Shown one piece after another: positions 46,862 to 61,700 of a stretch of DNA of 64,000 nt. Location: NCBI GenBank assembly GCA_947561715.1, contig OX387204.1, forward strand, positions 4,717,001-4,781,000. Direction: 5' to 3'. Source of the stretch: Ascidia mentula. Its lineage: Eukaryota; Chordata; Ascidiacea; Phlebobranchia; Ascidiidae. Within the stretch, counting starts at the first letter, position 1. Each line of letters starts with the position of its first letter. A program made the position numbers and the translations under genes. The notes under the pieces were generated by a model, which saw nothing but the letters and a program-made list of their open reading frames with translations, had not been told where the DNA came from and did not search any database.

Positions 46862-47134
46862 ATCAAGCGACTACACCTCTATCTGCCTGATACATGATCG
46901 CATCAAATTTACAAGTTTTGTGACCTTAAAGTATATCTTATGTGAACGAATATTGTCAGATTCGATAGCATATGTATGTTGAAGTTTCATTTGATGTTTT
47001 TCGATAGTCAATGTGTTCTAATTTGGGTATGTAGTTGTGTTTTGTTTTTGATGAATCCCTTGAAGTGGTGTTCATTCATGCGTGAAATATATTTCGTTGA
47101 ACCAAAAAAATATTTCGCCGAAATGACAGTAGTG
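46862..47134 (-). repeat. Right unique terminal inverted repeat
   Basis: Reverse complement of 26493–26763 with few differences; ends CAGTAGTG and is followed at once by TCCATG. Confidence 0.92.
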
Positions 47135-47140
47135 TCCATG
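47135..47140. repeat. Right target-site duplication (TCCATG)
   Basis: Exact copy of 26487–26492. Confidence 0.85.
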
Positions 47141-47201
47141 CGCACGCTGCACAGCGCAACGAACCACAAAACATTGCAAGGTTACCCAACTTGTACTCGT
47201 T

Positions 47202-49863
47202 ATGGAACCCCCAGCAGGTAAGTCCTATTATTTCATTAAAATGTATCGTTTCTGTAACATGATGGTTTAAAATTAAAATACAAATAATGGATTCAATTGT
47301 AACGTGATAGGCAGACTACCTGTTATTTTCCATTTTTGACAGAAAGTCATAGCAAGGAACTTATACATGCTGCAGAAACTGGGGATTCTGGAAAAGTTCG
47401 GGAGCTGATTGGAAAAGTGAGGGTAAGATGACATAAGGACTGCAGTATAATTTCCCATGGATGGGTTATGGGTCTTTACTTGGTTTTGCATGTTGTTCAC
47501 GTTATGTCTCTTAAAGCCTGACCATTAATCTGAATTATAGGTCTACTGTCAACTTTAAGAGAGCTACAACAACGACCTGGAACCAATGTAAATTAACAGT
47601 GAAATATTTTTTTTCTTGAAGGTCAATCCTAATTGCAGCAACCGAGACACGGGTGGAGAACTTAGGTCTGCGTTACACAGGGCTGCTGCATATGGACAAG
47701 TGGATACTATCGTTGCATTAATTGAGGTAATCATACTCGCACGCACAACTCTGCAAGCCTATTTAAATGTACACTGTGAATAAAGGGTGGAGCTGATGTC
47801 AACAATAAAAGTTCAGCTGATAGATTAGCTCTTCATGAAGCATGTGTAGGAGGTCATGCTGATGTGGTTGATGTTTTAGGTAAAGCCAACCTTTTGTTTT
47901 AAAGTATTGTACTTTAAAGGAGCTAGACCCACCATATGACCCAAAATTATTTTATAATTAGCTTCTTTTGTTGAAAATCTTGATGAACATGATGCAAATG
48001 GCCACACAGCATGTCACCTTGCTGCATTAAATGGAGAATCTGAGTGTGTCCAAACCTTGATATCAAGAGGTATACCTTATTCCTAATTTTTGATAAAAAA
48101 CAAGTTAACTCTAATCATCATGCACTGTTAAGCTTTTCTCAAAATCTTGTTTTAGTTTACCATGGATGCAAACTTGTGGAAATATCACTTATAAATTACC
48201 TTCTTTAGATTTACCATTAGACTTGTTTCAGGTTGTGATCCACTGCTTGGTGACAGTGAGGGCAAAACAGTTTCTCACATGTGTTGTATCCGTGATAAAT
48301 CTGACATACTGAAGGTTTTGTTTAAATCTGGTGTGGATATCGAAAGAGTTGATGACAAGGGAAGACAACCTATGCACATTGCAGCAGCACATGGCAGTAG
48401 GTTTTCAGAAACAACTGTATTTAGTGGTATATTTCCTTTTGTATTCTTTGAGTAGGTATTAACTGTTTGCGCACTTTGGTTAACTTTGATGGTGATGTAA
48501 ATGCCAAAGATAGTTTTGGTCGAAATCCTCACCACTACGCTGCTGCCCACAATCATCTGAAGTGCATTCAGTTTCTGGCAAAACAAGGTCAGTGTTGTAT
48601 ATTTGCAATGGTTCTATTATTGGTGGTTAGGATATTTTTCGATTTGTTGCAGCAAACCTCTATGTAATTTACAAAATCCTCTATTTAACTTATATAATAT
48701 AAAAAGCCTTTCTTTGGATCATATTGTGTGATGATTGTTTGTCATGGTTACAGTGGTTAAAAATCCAACAAAATTATCATATTAAAACACAACAATATGT
48801 TATTCAGGTGCAAAACTACAATCTCTTGATTGGAATGGTAGATCAGCAGTTCATTTTGCTGCTAAAGACGGTGCTGACAAAGTGATGCATTGGTTGCTTG
48901 AAAGTGGTGCCTATGTAGATGTCGCTGATGGTGAATTCCTTGACAACTCTTTTTTGCCAACATTTCCTTGTAGTTTACACAATGATTTTCAATTCAGACA
49001 ATGGTGACACACCTTTACACATAGCTGCACGCAGTGCTCAGGGAAAATGTGCCAATTGCTTACTTCAACACAATTCAGACCAACAAATTTTAAACAAACA
49101 AGGTAGCAATGCAATGCAATGTGCCCGCAATTCTGGACATCCTGGGTTAATGCAAGGTTGGTCGATAAAATATTCTTTTATCAGAATTTTAGCACAATTG
49201 ATAATTTTACCGTGGTAAACCCAAGTATAACTAGTGGTACATCAGGTCAAATATGCCTATAGTTATACCACACCCAACAACAGTTCATATACACTTACAG
49301 TACAGAATTTCTCCACTTTAAACATTTCAATTTTTAGATGTAATGGAAAACAAAGTTTGCTGTCCACTATGCAATAAACAGTACGAAGTTATAAGCTGGG
49401 AGACAAGAAACCAACCAAACAACGTGAAAAAGTACCTGGGACATGCCAAAGGCGGATATGCACTACCCCAGACAAACCTCAAGTAAAACATTTAACTCAA
49501 TGCCAAAAACACTGCATCTCTAAAGGCCTCTAGATGCACATTAAGTTCCAAAAACCAGAAATTAGCAATTATTAAATGTAAATCTATTTCCTGATCATTT
49601 GTTTCTTGCAAGTTATCAGTGGAAGTCAAACAATTGTTTTGCAGTCTCCATTAACGAGGAAAATAATTTTAATTTTTTTTTAATTCGGCAGTATTACTCG
49701 GTCTGCAACCTTTCTGGAAAAAAATCGCCAAAAACGTGACCAAATATTGCTGAGAAAAGCAAAGCGAGAAGAAAAGCAACAACCACCAATCCGCAACCTT
49801 GCAACAAAATTTTATGGTTCATACCCAAAGGAGATGGAAAGAAGGGGCCCTGAAGGAGTTTGA
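47202..49863 (+). CDS. Ankyrin-repeat protein, 11 exons, 432 aa
   Basis: Exons 47202–47217 (a 16-nt first coding exon), 47343–47422, 47622–47726, 47786–47879, 47962–48069, 48232–48396, 48456–48587, 48808–48930, 48998–49156, 49338–49482 and 49692–49863; phases close (1299 nt). About nine ankyrin repeats fill residues about 10–325 (e.g. GHTACHLAALNGESECVQTL, GRNPHHYAAAHNHLKCIQFL, GDTPLHIAARSAQGKCANCL). They are followed by a CPLCNKQYEV motif and a basic, probably helical tail (FLEKNRQKRDQILLRKAKRE). Ankyrin arrays bind partner proteins; the partner is not predictable. It resembles ANKRD42-like proteins in repeat style but I do not assign an orthologue. AATAAA at 50082–50087. The giant transposon ends 62 bp before the ATG. 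Confidence 0.85.
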
Positions 49864-50081
49864 ATACTATTTTTTTATCGCTAATCTTGGAGTAAACAGC
49901 TGGGTTGGCTTGAAGTTTGGTTTCCGGCATCAAAATGTTGACTACAGCTTGACTAAGAGATGGTGTTAACTGTACACCTACATTCCAGTTCAATTTTACG
50001 TTCACTGTGATATTTGTAATTTATGTTTTTATTAATTTTTTTTATACTTGAGCACATATTACTTCTTTCAGCGTATGTATG

Positions 50082-50087
50082 AATAAA
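50082..50087 (+). terminator. Polyadenylation signal of the ankyrin gene
   Basis: AATAAA 219 nt after the stop, in the roughly 540-bp gap between the convergent ankyrin and KAT7 genes. Confidence 0.5.
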
Positions 50088-50404
50088 CTATATTTTTGAA
50101 ATATGGTTGTTGTAGAGGGGCCGCATAATTTCCACCTATAAAACTGCCTAAAACGCACTTTCATCATCAAAAGGCTGGCAAACAGTATGCTTAAATATTT
50201 TACAAGATACAAAACAATTCACACCTGTTTTAAACAGCGTCAGTTCTTTTTCATAGACAATGACAAAAAAGCATTCTCAAAAACAATTCACTAACAGTAT
50301 ACAAAATATACTGTTTCCATGAAAAACATTGAAAATAAATTTGTTAAAAATTCGTAACAACAAGTTTTTGATGAAGCCAGCGAGTGTGACTTGTGTAATG
50401 GGAG

Positions 50405-52972
<2,568 letters not shown>

Positions 52973-52989
52973 GTTGCCAAATTCCAATA

Positions 52990-54820
52990 AGAATCAATTT
53001 GGTATGCTATAACAAATACCGACTCATTGTTATCACAATATAATTCTGAAAAATTTATATCGTTAATAAGTACGATACCTGGGTGTCAGGTCTAGAAGTA
53101 CAGATATATGAAGTGGAACAGGCGGTTACTATACATTTTTTTCTATGCCTAGCAGCCAACACACACCTCTATATGTATTATAATGTATGTGGTTATTCTG
53201 GTCGTTAACGTTAGTTTAACAGCAATGCCATATTTTAAGAAATTTACCTATTATTATCATGTACATTACGCTACAAATGCCGCAATTTGCTCATTATTAT
53301 CGTAAAAATACAAAATAGCTTTTACGGAAATGCACTTTTACGGAGCCATTACAATTACGTAAATGTTTTTTCCATACGTCACATGACTAACAAGTTATTG
53401 GAGATCAAAGTTTAGTGGAGTTAAAAAAATACGTAAATTTCTTACTGCATGTACATAGTTCAATGTTGTTTAATTACTTAACCAAAATTTCTTGGCGAAA
53501 AGTTGCCTGAACAAATTCAAAAAACAGAATATGACTGGGGCCATATCAATGACACATACATAATATCTTTCAAATCTGAAGAGTTGTTTTTAAAGCATCA
53601 TTTTTACAATAAATGCGACACTTTAATTTGCCAAATTGGGATCATGTTTAATCCTATGACATCACGGCAGTATAGGTTTATTGGTTGGTGCAGAAGCCAG
53701 TTGGTGGTGCACTGGAGTAGGCCTACTGTTACCCAGATTTAGTCACCATTTGTACCGGTACATCATATTTTAAAGCATACATATTTTACTCGAAGCATGT
53801 CACAATGTTTCGTCAACATTTGTATCATACAGTGGGAATAATTATTGCTTGTACAATTACCCTTTTCCCGTTTGCGATTATCATAATTTGCTGTAAACTA
53901 TGTATAGGCCTTGCACAGTGTGTAGGGATTAATTTTACAAATTGTACCGAAAAGGATTGGAAAATTTTATTGCTTTCATTCAATTCTCGCTTCATTTGGG
54001 GGTGTATGTCAGAAGCAAACGTATGAGACAATTTTACTGTTTTCCGATATTTGGAGGAATTTAGCGCCTGTGTTAATTGCATTTTAAATGTGAACAACTG
54101 AACCAACACATCCCTTAATCCCGCAATGAGCGTCCAATGGCGTCAAGCAAGGGGCAAAAATCCCGGGGGGACACAAGGGACGATAGTATCCCCCCTAATA
54201 TTTTGGTTGGTGGGGACACAATATAATTTGTAAAAAAGTTGGATCAAAGACTTATTCAAAATAAACGTATCCATAGGCCATCGTTTGCCTCTCTTAAGGA
54301 TTCATGCATGCGCTTCACAGTTCGTCGCTATTCCTGTTGTAGTATATGACCTCACATTCGTCTATCATTGTAACGCAATCAGCCGGATAATGTCATTGTT
54401 TGCATGCTTAGTTCTTAAGGAGTTGTGTTATTTCAATGTTACGTCATTTTGTCAAAAATGCAGCAACCAAAAAACTTAATATCATGTTTTTGAAGGCGAA
54501 GAGGGCGAGCATAAAATAAGTGTGTTTCGTATTTATTTCCATGTTTTGCTATTGATTGTATCCGGATCAATTTATGTAAATAATTTGATAAATGACTTGC
54601 GAAACAAAAAAGTTGTTTCTTTATTTCGTGTTGTCCCCCAAATAGTTTACACGGATCTCCGCCTCGGCGTCGAGTCTCTGGGAAGATGTTAAGACGTTTA
54701 CGCAGTTGAGCAAGACCAACGTTTAAAAAATTTTGTTTTCGCCGGTCCGAAGTACAAAAAAAAACGGCGATTAAAACTCAACGTCTAAAAATAAACGCCG
54801 ACCCAGCACAGGATCAAGTC
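52990..54820. other. Intergenic; KAT7 promoter side, no genes recognised
   Basis: AT-rich to about 54,000. Around 54,140–54,230 there are G- and C-runs (CCCGGGGGGACAC, ATCCCCCCTAAT, GGTGGGGACAC) that may be a decayed small transposon; its ends cannot be defined. Confidence 0.4.
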
Positions 54821-54826
54821 TTTATT
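54821..54826 (-). terminator. Polyadenylation signal for the minus-strand terminal exon
   Basis: Plus strand TTTATT, i.e. AATAAA on the minus strand, 25 nt after the stop at 54851. Confidence 0.6.
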
Positions 54827-54850
54827 CGCCTACGACATAAAACATACGGC

Positions 54851-55093
54851 TTATAGGACACAGCAGGTGTAAGGTTCGAAATCGTGATCATTGCTAATTG
54901 GCATGTCGCGGATGACAGAGGTGCGCGACTGGTACCAACTGGTACCGGTATGTGTATGCTCGACGGGCGTAGCTCCACATGGAGGTGTGTCGTAGGATAA
55001 TTTGATGTTCGGCCATTTCCACCTTGCTTCAAAACTAAGTGGCCGATGCAAAAATTCCCTGACAATCCGATTGAACCACGCTTGTTTTTTTCG
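54851..55093 (-). CDS. Terminal exon of an unrecognised protein (80 residues, 5' part not found)
   Basis: An acceptor (CCTTTTAG) at 55094/55095 is followed by 80 open codons and a stop. The peptide has strongly protein-like composition, rich in Trp, Tyr, Pro and Cys: KKQAWFNRIVREF, HRPLSFEARWKW, TSWYQSRTSVIRDMP, HDFEPYTCCVL. The AATAAA 25 nt downstream supports a real 3' end. There is no in-frame start, so upstream exons must exist, probably in 55.1–61 kb on this strand, but I could not identify them. A longer ORF in another frame (54814–55209) looks like a shadow. Confidence 0.5.
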   Translation of the reverse strand, partial: RKKQAWFNRIVREFLHRPLSFEARWKWPNIKLSYDTPPCGATPVEHTHTGTSWYQSRTSVIRDMPISNDHDFEPYTCCVL

Positions 55094-58000
55094 CTAAAAG
55101 GTTGGTGTTCCGTGACCCGTGGATATGAGTATACCGCGTCACCGCAGAAAGTAGAAAGTTCGTTCTTATAATTTGATATCAGGTCACAGGTGTTAAACTG
55201 GAGGTTCAAAATACGACTTTAGTGTGTACAGTATTTCCCTGTCAACTTATAGTTTGCCACAAGACAATTTCAAAAGTTACGCACGCATGGTATTCAAAGC
55301 TATACCGTGGTGATCTACGAATGGGTGCTGGTTATTTCGCTTGAAAAATGCCGCAACCGTGTTGTTCACCCGTTAAACAATGGCACTTATACAAGTGAAC
55401 AAAACGAAAGCAACAACATTTGTGTAAAAATGAGTAACCATTCTAACAGGCATATATATATCATTATCTTTTCGGATACAGACAACATAAATGTCACAGC
55501 TGGAGGCATCAGACAAACAATAAATATAATAATGCTATTCTTACTGCCAGACTATGTAAGTTTAAAGAACTGTTATCATGGCATAAGGTTACGATATTTT
55601 AACCCTTATGCCAGAAGAACAAACAGGTCTTTAAAATATATATAATAAGTGCATTTAGTTGACGCAAGGAATGTTTACTGGGAAGTTTTTCTTTCTGTTG
55701 GACGAAAGTTATGATGTGTCGTCACTCAACTAATTCTGTTTGCATTAAAAACAAGGAATGTTTACTGGGCCATAGTAATAACTGCCTTTGTTTTCACGCG
55801 CAGTCGCTGAGAGGCGTTTTTGCCCCACCCATTTTCGCGCTCGTGGTGACAGTGGCGGAGCGGGGCGAGTCCGCATACAAAAACCAGGCCCTGTCATTCG
55901 GAACTGGAGCATAATTTGGCGAGTGGCAATTACCAGCTTACAATCGATTTGGGCGGCTGCGCTTGAATTCTTGCGACACTGTGCCATGCACGCGTATCTC
56001 TGAACCTCGCACACAAAACCATGATTGCAGGGTTCGTTCAATTACGGAAAACACTCTGTATCCGCCCCACCACAGAACCGCGCAGGCATCCGTCAAACTA
56101 TGCGTCGCGAGGGGCACAATGCTTTCTTTTTGGCCCCCGTATCCCAAGGAACGAAAATTGCTTCTTGGATTATGCGTTGCATGTATTATACTATCCACGG
56201 TAATGAATTTCGACAATGAGCGTAAAAGTATCCCATCTTCCGTCAATTCGTGCAGGACGCACGAACAAGATCTATACACAATAAACAATGCTCTCACAAA
56301 CTCAACGCTGCCTATACAGCAGGTAGGGGTAATTCTTGCTACCCTCCTGTCCTCATCCTGGCTCAAAATTCCATGGAATGCCAAGAAAAAATTCTTCTTC
56401 CCTTGTATATAAATGGAATGCTAAATATGTCGTATTTAAGTTTATTAGGAATTTTTCTTCAAGGATAAAAACAGTTTTAGTTTGACAAAGTTTGCAAGTT
56501 GTTCGTGTTTTACGCTTTAAAGCCTCCAACCATAAAAAGTCACGTCCGACATGACGGCATCGCTGACCGCGGTCCGTCAAGGGTGTGGCAACGTACAAAG
56601 GTGTCAACAAGCCACTTACGTCGTGCCAGGTACTGCCTCGCACCACGCCGGAGACCGATCTGGGATTACACACCACAAATATCAATTTTCATTCAGCTGT
56701 TCCACGGAGGCGGGCGGCCGCGCTCAAGCACTTAATTGTGTTGCGTCGGTAATTAAGCTCCAAATGAAATCCTTTGCATTACAACGTCCCTATCGTTTCG
56801 ATTGGAACGTTCCAAGCACGTTCACCCATTCGGACATGAACTAAAAATTGAAAACAGTTTTCCTGGGAAGTTTTTTTGAATTAAATTTCCGATTTTGGCT
56901 GCCGTGAAACAGTTATGGTTGTTTAAGGTGAGGTGCAAATACCAAATAACTAACCAAAAAACGTTTTACGACACTTCATGCATGAGATTTTGCATACTCC
57001 TCAACGCGACTGCGTGTGAATGACAAGGACATTGGACATGTAAACCTCCTTGACCCAAGCCTGGAATGACTTGAATCTGACGGTTTCGCCAACTGGCGAC
57101 CTGCTGCACAGCATCGTGACTAAATATTTGTGGATGGTTGATATGAACTGGTAGTAACGCCCTGTCGGAGAAAAGTTCCCTTGGCCACAAACGTGACTGC
57201 GTCGCGCGCGTCCGGGCGCAAGTGTACGCGCGTAGCGACGGATTTTTACAGTAGATTTGCATCCGTGCCGCAGCTGTAAACATGAACGGTGGCAGCGATT
57301 ATAATCACTCCTCCGTGTTTAGCAACACGCCCAAGCTGGTAGGATGAGGTGGACTGCGCTGCTTATTGACCAACCTTTGCGGCATCGCAAACGCACATCT
57401 TGTTGTTTGGACGTAAAAGAAGAAAGCAAGCTTATCTCCATTGGCGAAGTCTGTTCGACGACAGCGACAAATCCGATTCCCGGCGCTAATCTCGCAATGT
57501 CGCGAAGGTCGAAAAATGGCTCTCGGGTAAATGCACAGCATATAGATTAAGCTTACGGCAAATCGACGGTTCCGACGTTTACCATATATCTAGTACCACA
57601 ATTAGAAGTCAAAGTCACTATTTGCGGTAAACGTACCCCAACAGCTCGTACAACTATATACGTATACACCCAAAGGTTCGTTTGGGTTCAATGCCATCCG
57701 TCACAATGACATTGCATAGGGCACATTACTTGAACAGTGGACCAATTTAGTCGTAAAATACGCGGGGCCGCGGCTGCGCATTTGCATGTTTTTGATTTAG
57801 AACCTTTTTCACCAGAGCGTAATGGTGTACGGAAGCCTATTATGTTCACGAGCTGAGCCCCGACGCACCCATTACCTTTATTTGTCAATTAGATTGGCCG
57901 GCTAGGCGGTAATTACGTATCATTTGCTGGCAATTATTTGCTTCGCATATGTACACGTACACAACTACAAAGGTGAATTTGTTATTGTTGAACAATAGAC

Positions 58001-61000
58001 TGTTTCCAAAACACAACCCTGCATTACTATTTTTTTGAAGGTTGTTTGTTCCTCCAAAACGACATTAGTTCAACTCGGATTTGTTTGCAATATTTTTCCA
58101 TCATAATATAGTTTACCTGCTATACTCGCATCTCAATATGTAGCGCAAGCAAAACAATTTTTAAGCTGTTGTATGTGACAGACTTACGCATCATGATGTG
58201 CCGTACCGTACTTGTTGTTTCGAAAATGCGACATTGCTTGAAACAACAGGAATTCGCTATAAATATTGTTGTTAAACGAGTTGAACAAGCGGTACAGTGA
58301 TAAAAATACACCTTACCGCAGTTTCGTGTACTTGAAAAAAGCGAAAAAACGTCAGTGCATATATGTTTACCTCCAGTAGCAACTAACACAATCGCCAGTC
58401 GGCGAATGGATACAAATAAAATTCTCGTCCGGTGATTCACGGTGGGTCGATCGACCGGCGAAGGGGCATACGCGTGTTTTTGACGACGACCCGCGGTGTT
58501 GGTAAATTCTCCCTAGCGCCGACGCGACCATAACTGCGCAGGATGTGTGGGTCGTATCGTGCCGTGTGAAGAATTCAACGAACAGATTTGGTTAAAAACA
58601 ACTTTGCAAACCGGTGTGCTAAAACTAAACCCGTTCACTATCTGTCAGATTTAGTTGCGAACAACTGTATGCAAAACAACGAGCGGACCATTTGGGTTAA
58701 ATAGGGTCGGGTCATGCGAACCCAAGACAACTATAGTTGGCCACGCCCTCGTTTCCTGACCACGAATTCGTGCGATTTCGCGCATTACTTTACTCAGTGC
58801 AAACTCGCCTACCCATATCCACTTCAGGCTGTTTGGTTGCCATCGATCCAGTTTGTAAACAGTTAAAAAATAAATCACCACAACAAATGGCGTTGACAAG
58901 CATGCCTTAACCGGAACGATATTTTTACCAGACGCTCGTTGTAAAGTTGGGTACCTTTGACACTGGTCAGCATATTATGGAGGACATTTCACGGCGTTAG
59001 CATAATTGTCTGCTTGCTATGACTCTGTTTGACCGCCAATGAAACGTAGCAAGAAATGGACAGAGTAGTCTCCTGGCAATCTGCGCACGAAATGTTGTGA
59101 CGTAGTTTGGATTTTCCCCGCTCTCCGATTCGGGCAAGGTGTTTCCTGGACAATTCTCCTTTTCCGGGAAAGACAGGCGGTGGGATAACGCCTATAAACT
59201 CCCAGCAGTAACCCGACCCCGCCACCGAAACCCGGCGAAAACAAATATTTTCGAAGACCGTTTTACCCGACAACAAGTATATTTTAAAGCTGCACTGAAG
59301 CACGGCAGACTGCCCGCGAGTGAAGCTTCTCTTCTCTTTGCACAGTAGCCCCTGGCGCTTAAAATACATTTCTATAGTTAGAAAAATTTAGCTATTGACG
59401 CGTGAATTTCGTTGCTGTGTGAGAACAATACCCTGGAAACAAACTCCATAAAATATTTTTGGTACAGGGTGGCCTGTATGTTTCCACAATGGGCTTCTGC
59501 CCAGTTTCAATTTAGCTCATGAAGGATACTTCGGGCGCATTTTTTGTTTGATATTCTTACCCATATATATATATATGTATATATATAAAATAGCACTGGA
59601 GATATATCCAGAAGGGTCGCTTTCAAAAAGAAACACCGTGAGTGGTTACGACGTACTTTTTTTAACCAGTAAGCTGTTTTTTAATGATCGTTAAAGCCCG
59701 CTAACGCTGGGTATACGCCCTTGCCCAATTGTCGCACAAAGAAAGGCGGTCCCGTCCGAATCGACTTATTGTTCCGAACCTGAATAGGGCGTCCTTCCTC
59801 CACGCGCACTTGGGATTTGCGGGAACAAAGGCAGCGCGAATGCCGGAGCGGGCGTGCACCGACATGGCTCATTGGCCCGTGACGTCAGAGTGCTCTTGCC
59901 AGGCAGTGGCCGCCCTGTGACCCGTTTCCGTATTTACACTCCCTCGAACTTAATCGCAGACTGATTAGCGCCATGCAAAACAGCGTGGCGTGGCGTGTTG
60001 TATTCGGCGCCCTGTTTTCGAACTGTCAAAGGGTTGTGAGAACCTACGCAGGCACGCCTCACCATCGCCCGCTGTTAAGACTTCCGCGCGCGGATGTGCG
60101 CGTGCCAGCCTGCTAAAGAAACGTGCACGCCCACTTGGAGAACCTCCCCTAACGCGCCATAGCGGTTTGGCGGCTTGGTAAAGCGGCCGGAGCGCTCGGC
60201 TGTGACGCACTCGGCCGCCCCGTCAACCCTTCAGCTATTTTGCGGAACGAAACTCGGTGCTTTTCAACACAAAACGAGCATTGTTCTCCCGCCTGCGGGA
60301 GTCACGGATCACGTCCATTTAGATATCGATCCAGTGTCCTCGGCTACGGACAAGACAGACTCGGGATTTAAACCGCGATTTTGAGCGCCGTAAGCTGCTG
60401 TTAAATTGTTAACACCTCCTACCTCGATTACGTGGCAGCAAGGTGTTGCGCAAACCCACCACGCCCTCCCAAAATTTCAAGTTTACTTTGCACCGAATAT
60501 ACGAGGCTGTCGGGCGGACTGTTTGCCTTTGACGCAAGTCCCGTGGCTTCGGCAAACATTCACATCGACAATCGACAGAACGCTGAGCTTAACTATAAAC
60601 AGGCTATCCGCTGTCACACCCAGTGACGTAGAAAACGGCGCGTCACACAACCGGATTGTGTTTTGCGAGGCCGACGGTGAATACGACATAAACATATCGC
60701 ATCGATTGCCGTTGTTTGTTTGGTGTATACGCTGGGGGTAGCAACATGTTTCCATGATTTGTAACAAATCATCTGGCAACCTTTCGTTTAAACCCCGCCT
60801 TAATTGGCTAATGACGTGGAACGTGAGCCTGGACAAGCGAATTATCACAATTAAAGACGACAGCTGTTTATTTGAATGACCAGGCGTGTGTCGAATGCCT
60901 CTGTTAATTGCTGACACAATCAAAGTGGCAACGTGAATAACGTCGTTACGCCGAGCATGCAGACAAGGTACGTTTGGTAATGGGTTCAGGCGACAACAGC

Positions 61001-61700
61001 AACAATCTTGCTTGAAATGGCAGTCAGTTAGGGGAGCATTGAAAGAGACTTGGGAGTCAGTCTTGGCACCACTTGAGTTTGTGTGGTGGTCGCCAAGCAG
61101 TTTACGTACAAAGGGCGGTAGTCTCCTTCTCTTGTCCGCCTTTGGCTCCTTTTTGTTCGTCGCTCGGGGAGTAATTCGCGTATGGCCAAGCAATTTAAAA
61201 CTAGAATTCAGGGGCGTGGTGGTGGAGGGCGCGAGAAAAAATAGCGATCATCTGACCTCACGCCGGGAAAAAAGCACAGGTTTATCTCTCTCTCCCTCCC
61301 TCTTGGCTGCTGCGTCTCTCTTTTTCTCGCTTGCGCGCCCTGTATGTCTGACAGGGGACGTGCTACCAGCTTATGGTGATCAATCGAGAAAGCACAGCGC
61401 TCCGACTAGCACGGTTGAGGCGAGCAGCGTCTACACCAGGATGTAAACGTACCTCATGAATAGTGTTGGCAAGTCTGTGTTTGGCGCCGTGTGCTGCAGT
61501 TAAATCTGTTATAAAAGCTAAGTGAGAAATGTTTTGGACTTGTTGTACAGCAGTTGGCCGAAGCTTAGAAAGATACGTGTTTTGCGTGGATTTAATATTA
61601 ACCATTGCACTCTTTATGAGCAGCCTTTTTTACGGAGATTATATAACGGTCTGATTGATACTGTCCAGTGTGCCAAGCATTCTCACGCCGCGGCGCAATA
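55094..61700. other. Long region without confident genes; GC/CpG-richer from ~55.7 kb
   Basis: From about 55.7 kb base composition shifts to more G+C with frequent CpG, unlike the AT-rich DNA to the left, and continues through the transcription-factor-like gene. ORFs of up to 236 codons exist on both strands but overlap and lack splice or family support. Words resembling TCF (ATCAAAG), homeodomain (TAATTG, TTAATTGG) and CRE (TGACGTGG) sites cluster at about 60,800–60,930. Inferred: promoter/enhancer sequence of the gene at 61701, plus missing exons of the minus-strand gene at 54851. An (AT)n tract lies at 59563–59588. Confidence 0.45.
61281..61335 (+). promoter_or_regulatory. Pyrimidine-rich tract, possible TSS region
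   Basis: A run dominated by TCTCTC/CCCTCC about 370 bp before the ATG at 61701. Similar tracts mark TATA-less metazoan promoters. Weak evidence. Confidence 0.25.

Larger units (their letters stand above)
26493..47134. mobile_element. Giant (20.6-kb) DNA transposon with ~5-kb inverted arms
   Basis: The ends start CACTACTGTCATTTCGGCG on both strands, are near identical over about 271 bp and are flanked by the direct repeat TCCATG. Each terminus leads into an array of about 25 units of roughly 206 bp, the two arrays being in opposite orientation. Between the arms (31,896–41,960) lies one gene with a DDE-like transposase domain, so the element is apparently autonomous. The CACTA start recalls EnSpm/CACTA elements, but those make 2–3-bp duplications; a 6-bp duplication occurs in IS3EU and Dada-type elements. 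I do not assign a superfamily. The near identity of the arms, the exact target duplication and a fully open 7-kb exon indicate recent activity. Confidence 0.92.

Noticed and set aside
26493..47134. Polinton/Maverick or an integrated DNA virus
   Set aside because: The size fits, but there is no protein-primed polymerase, retroviral-type integrase, packaging ATPase or capsid gene; the core is a DDE-like transposase gene and the duplication is 6 bp.
54140..54235. Small transposon suggested by G/C runs
   Set aside because: Termini and target duplication could not be defined.
60483..61193. Minus-strand ORF of 236 codons
   Set aside because: Overlaps the putative promoter of the gene at 61701, has no recognisable domain or splice support, and longer chance ORFs are expected in GC-richer DNA.
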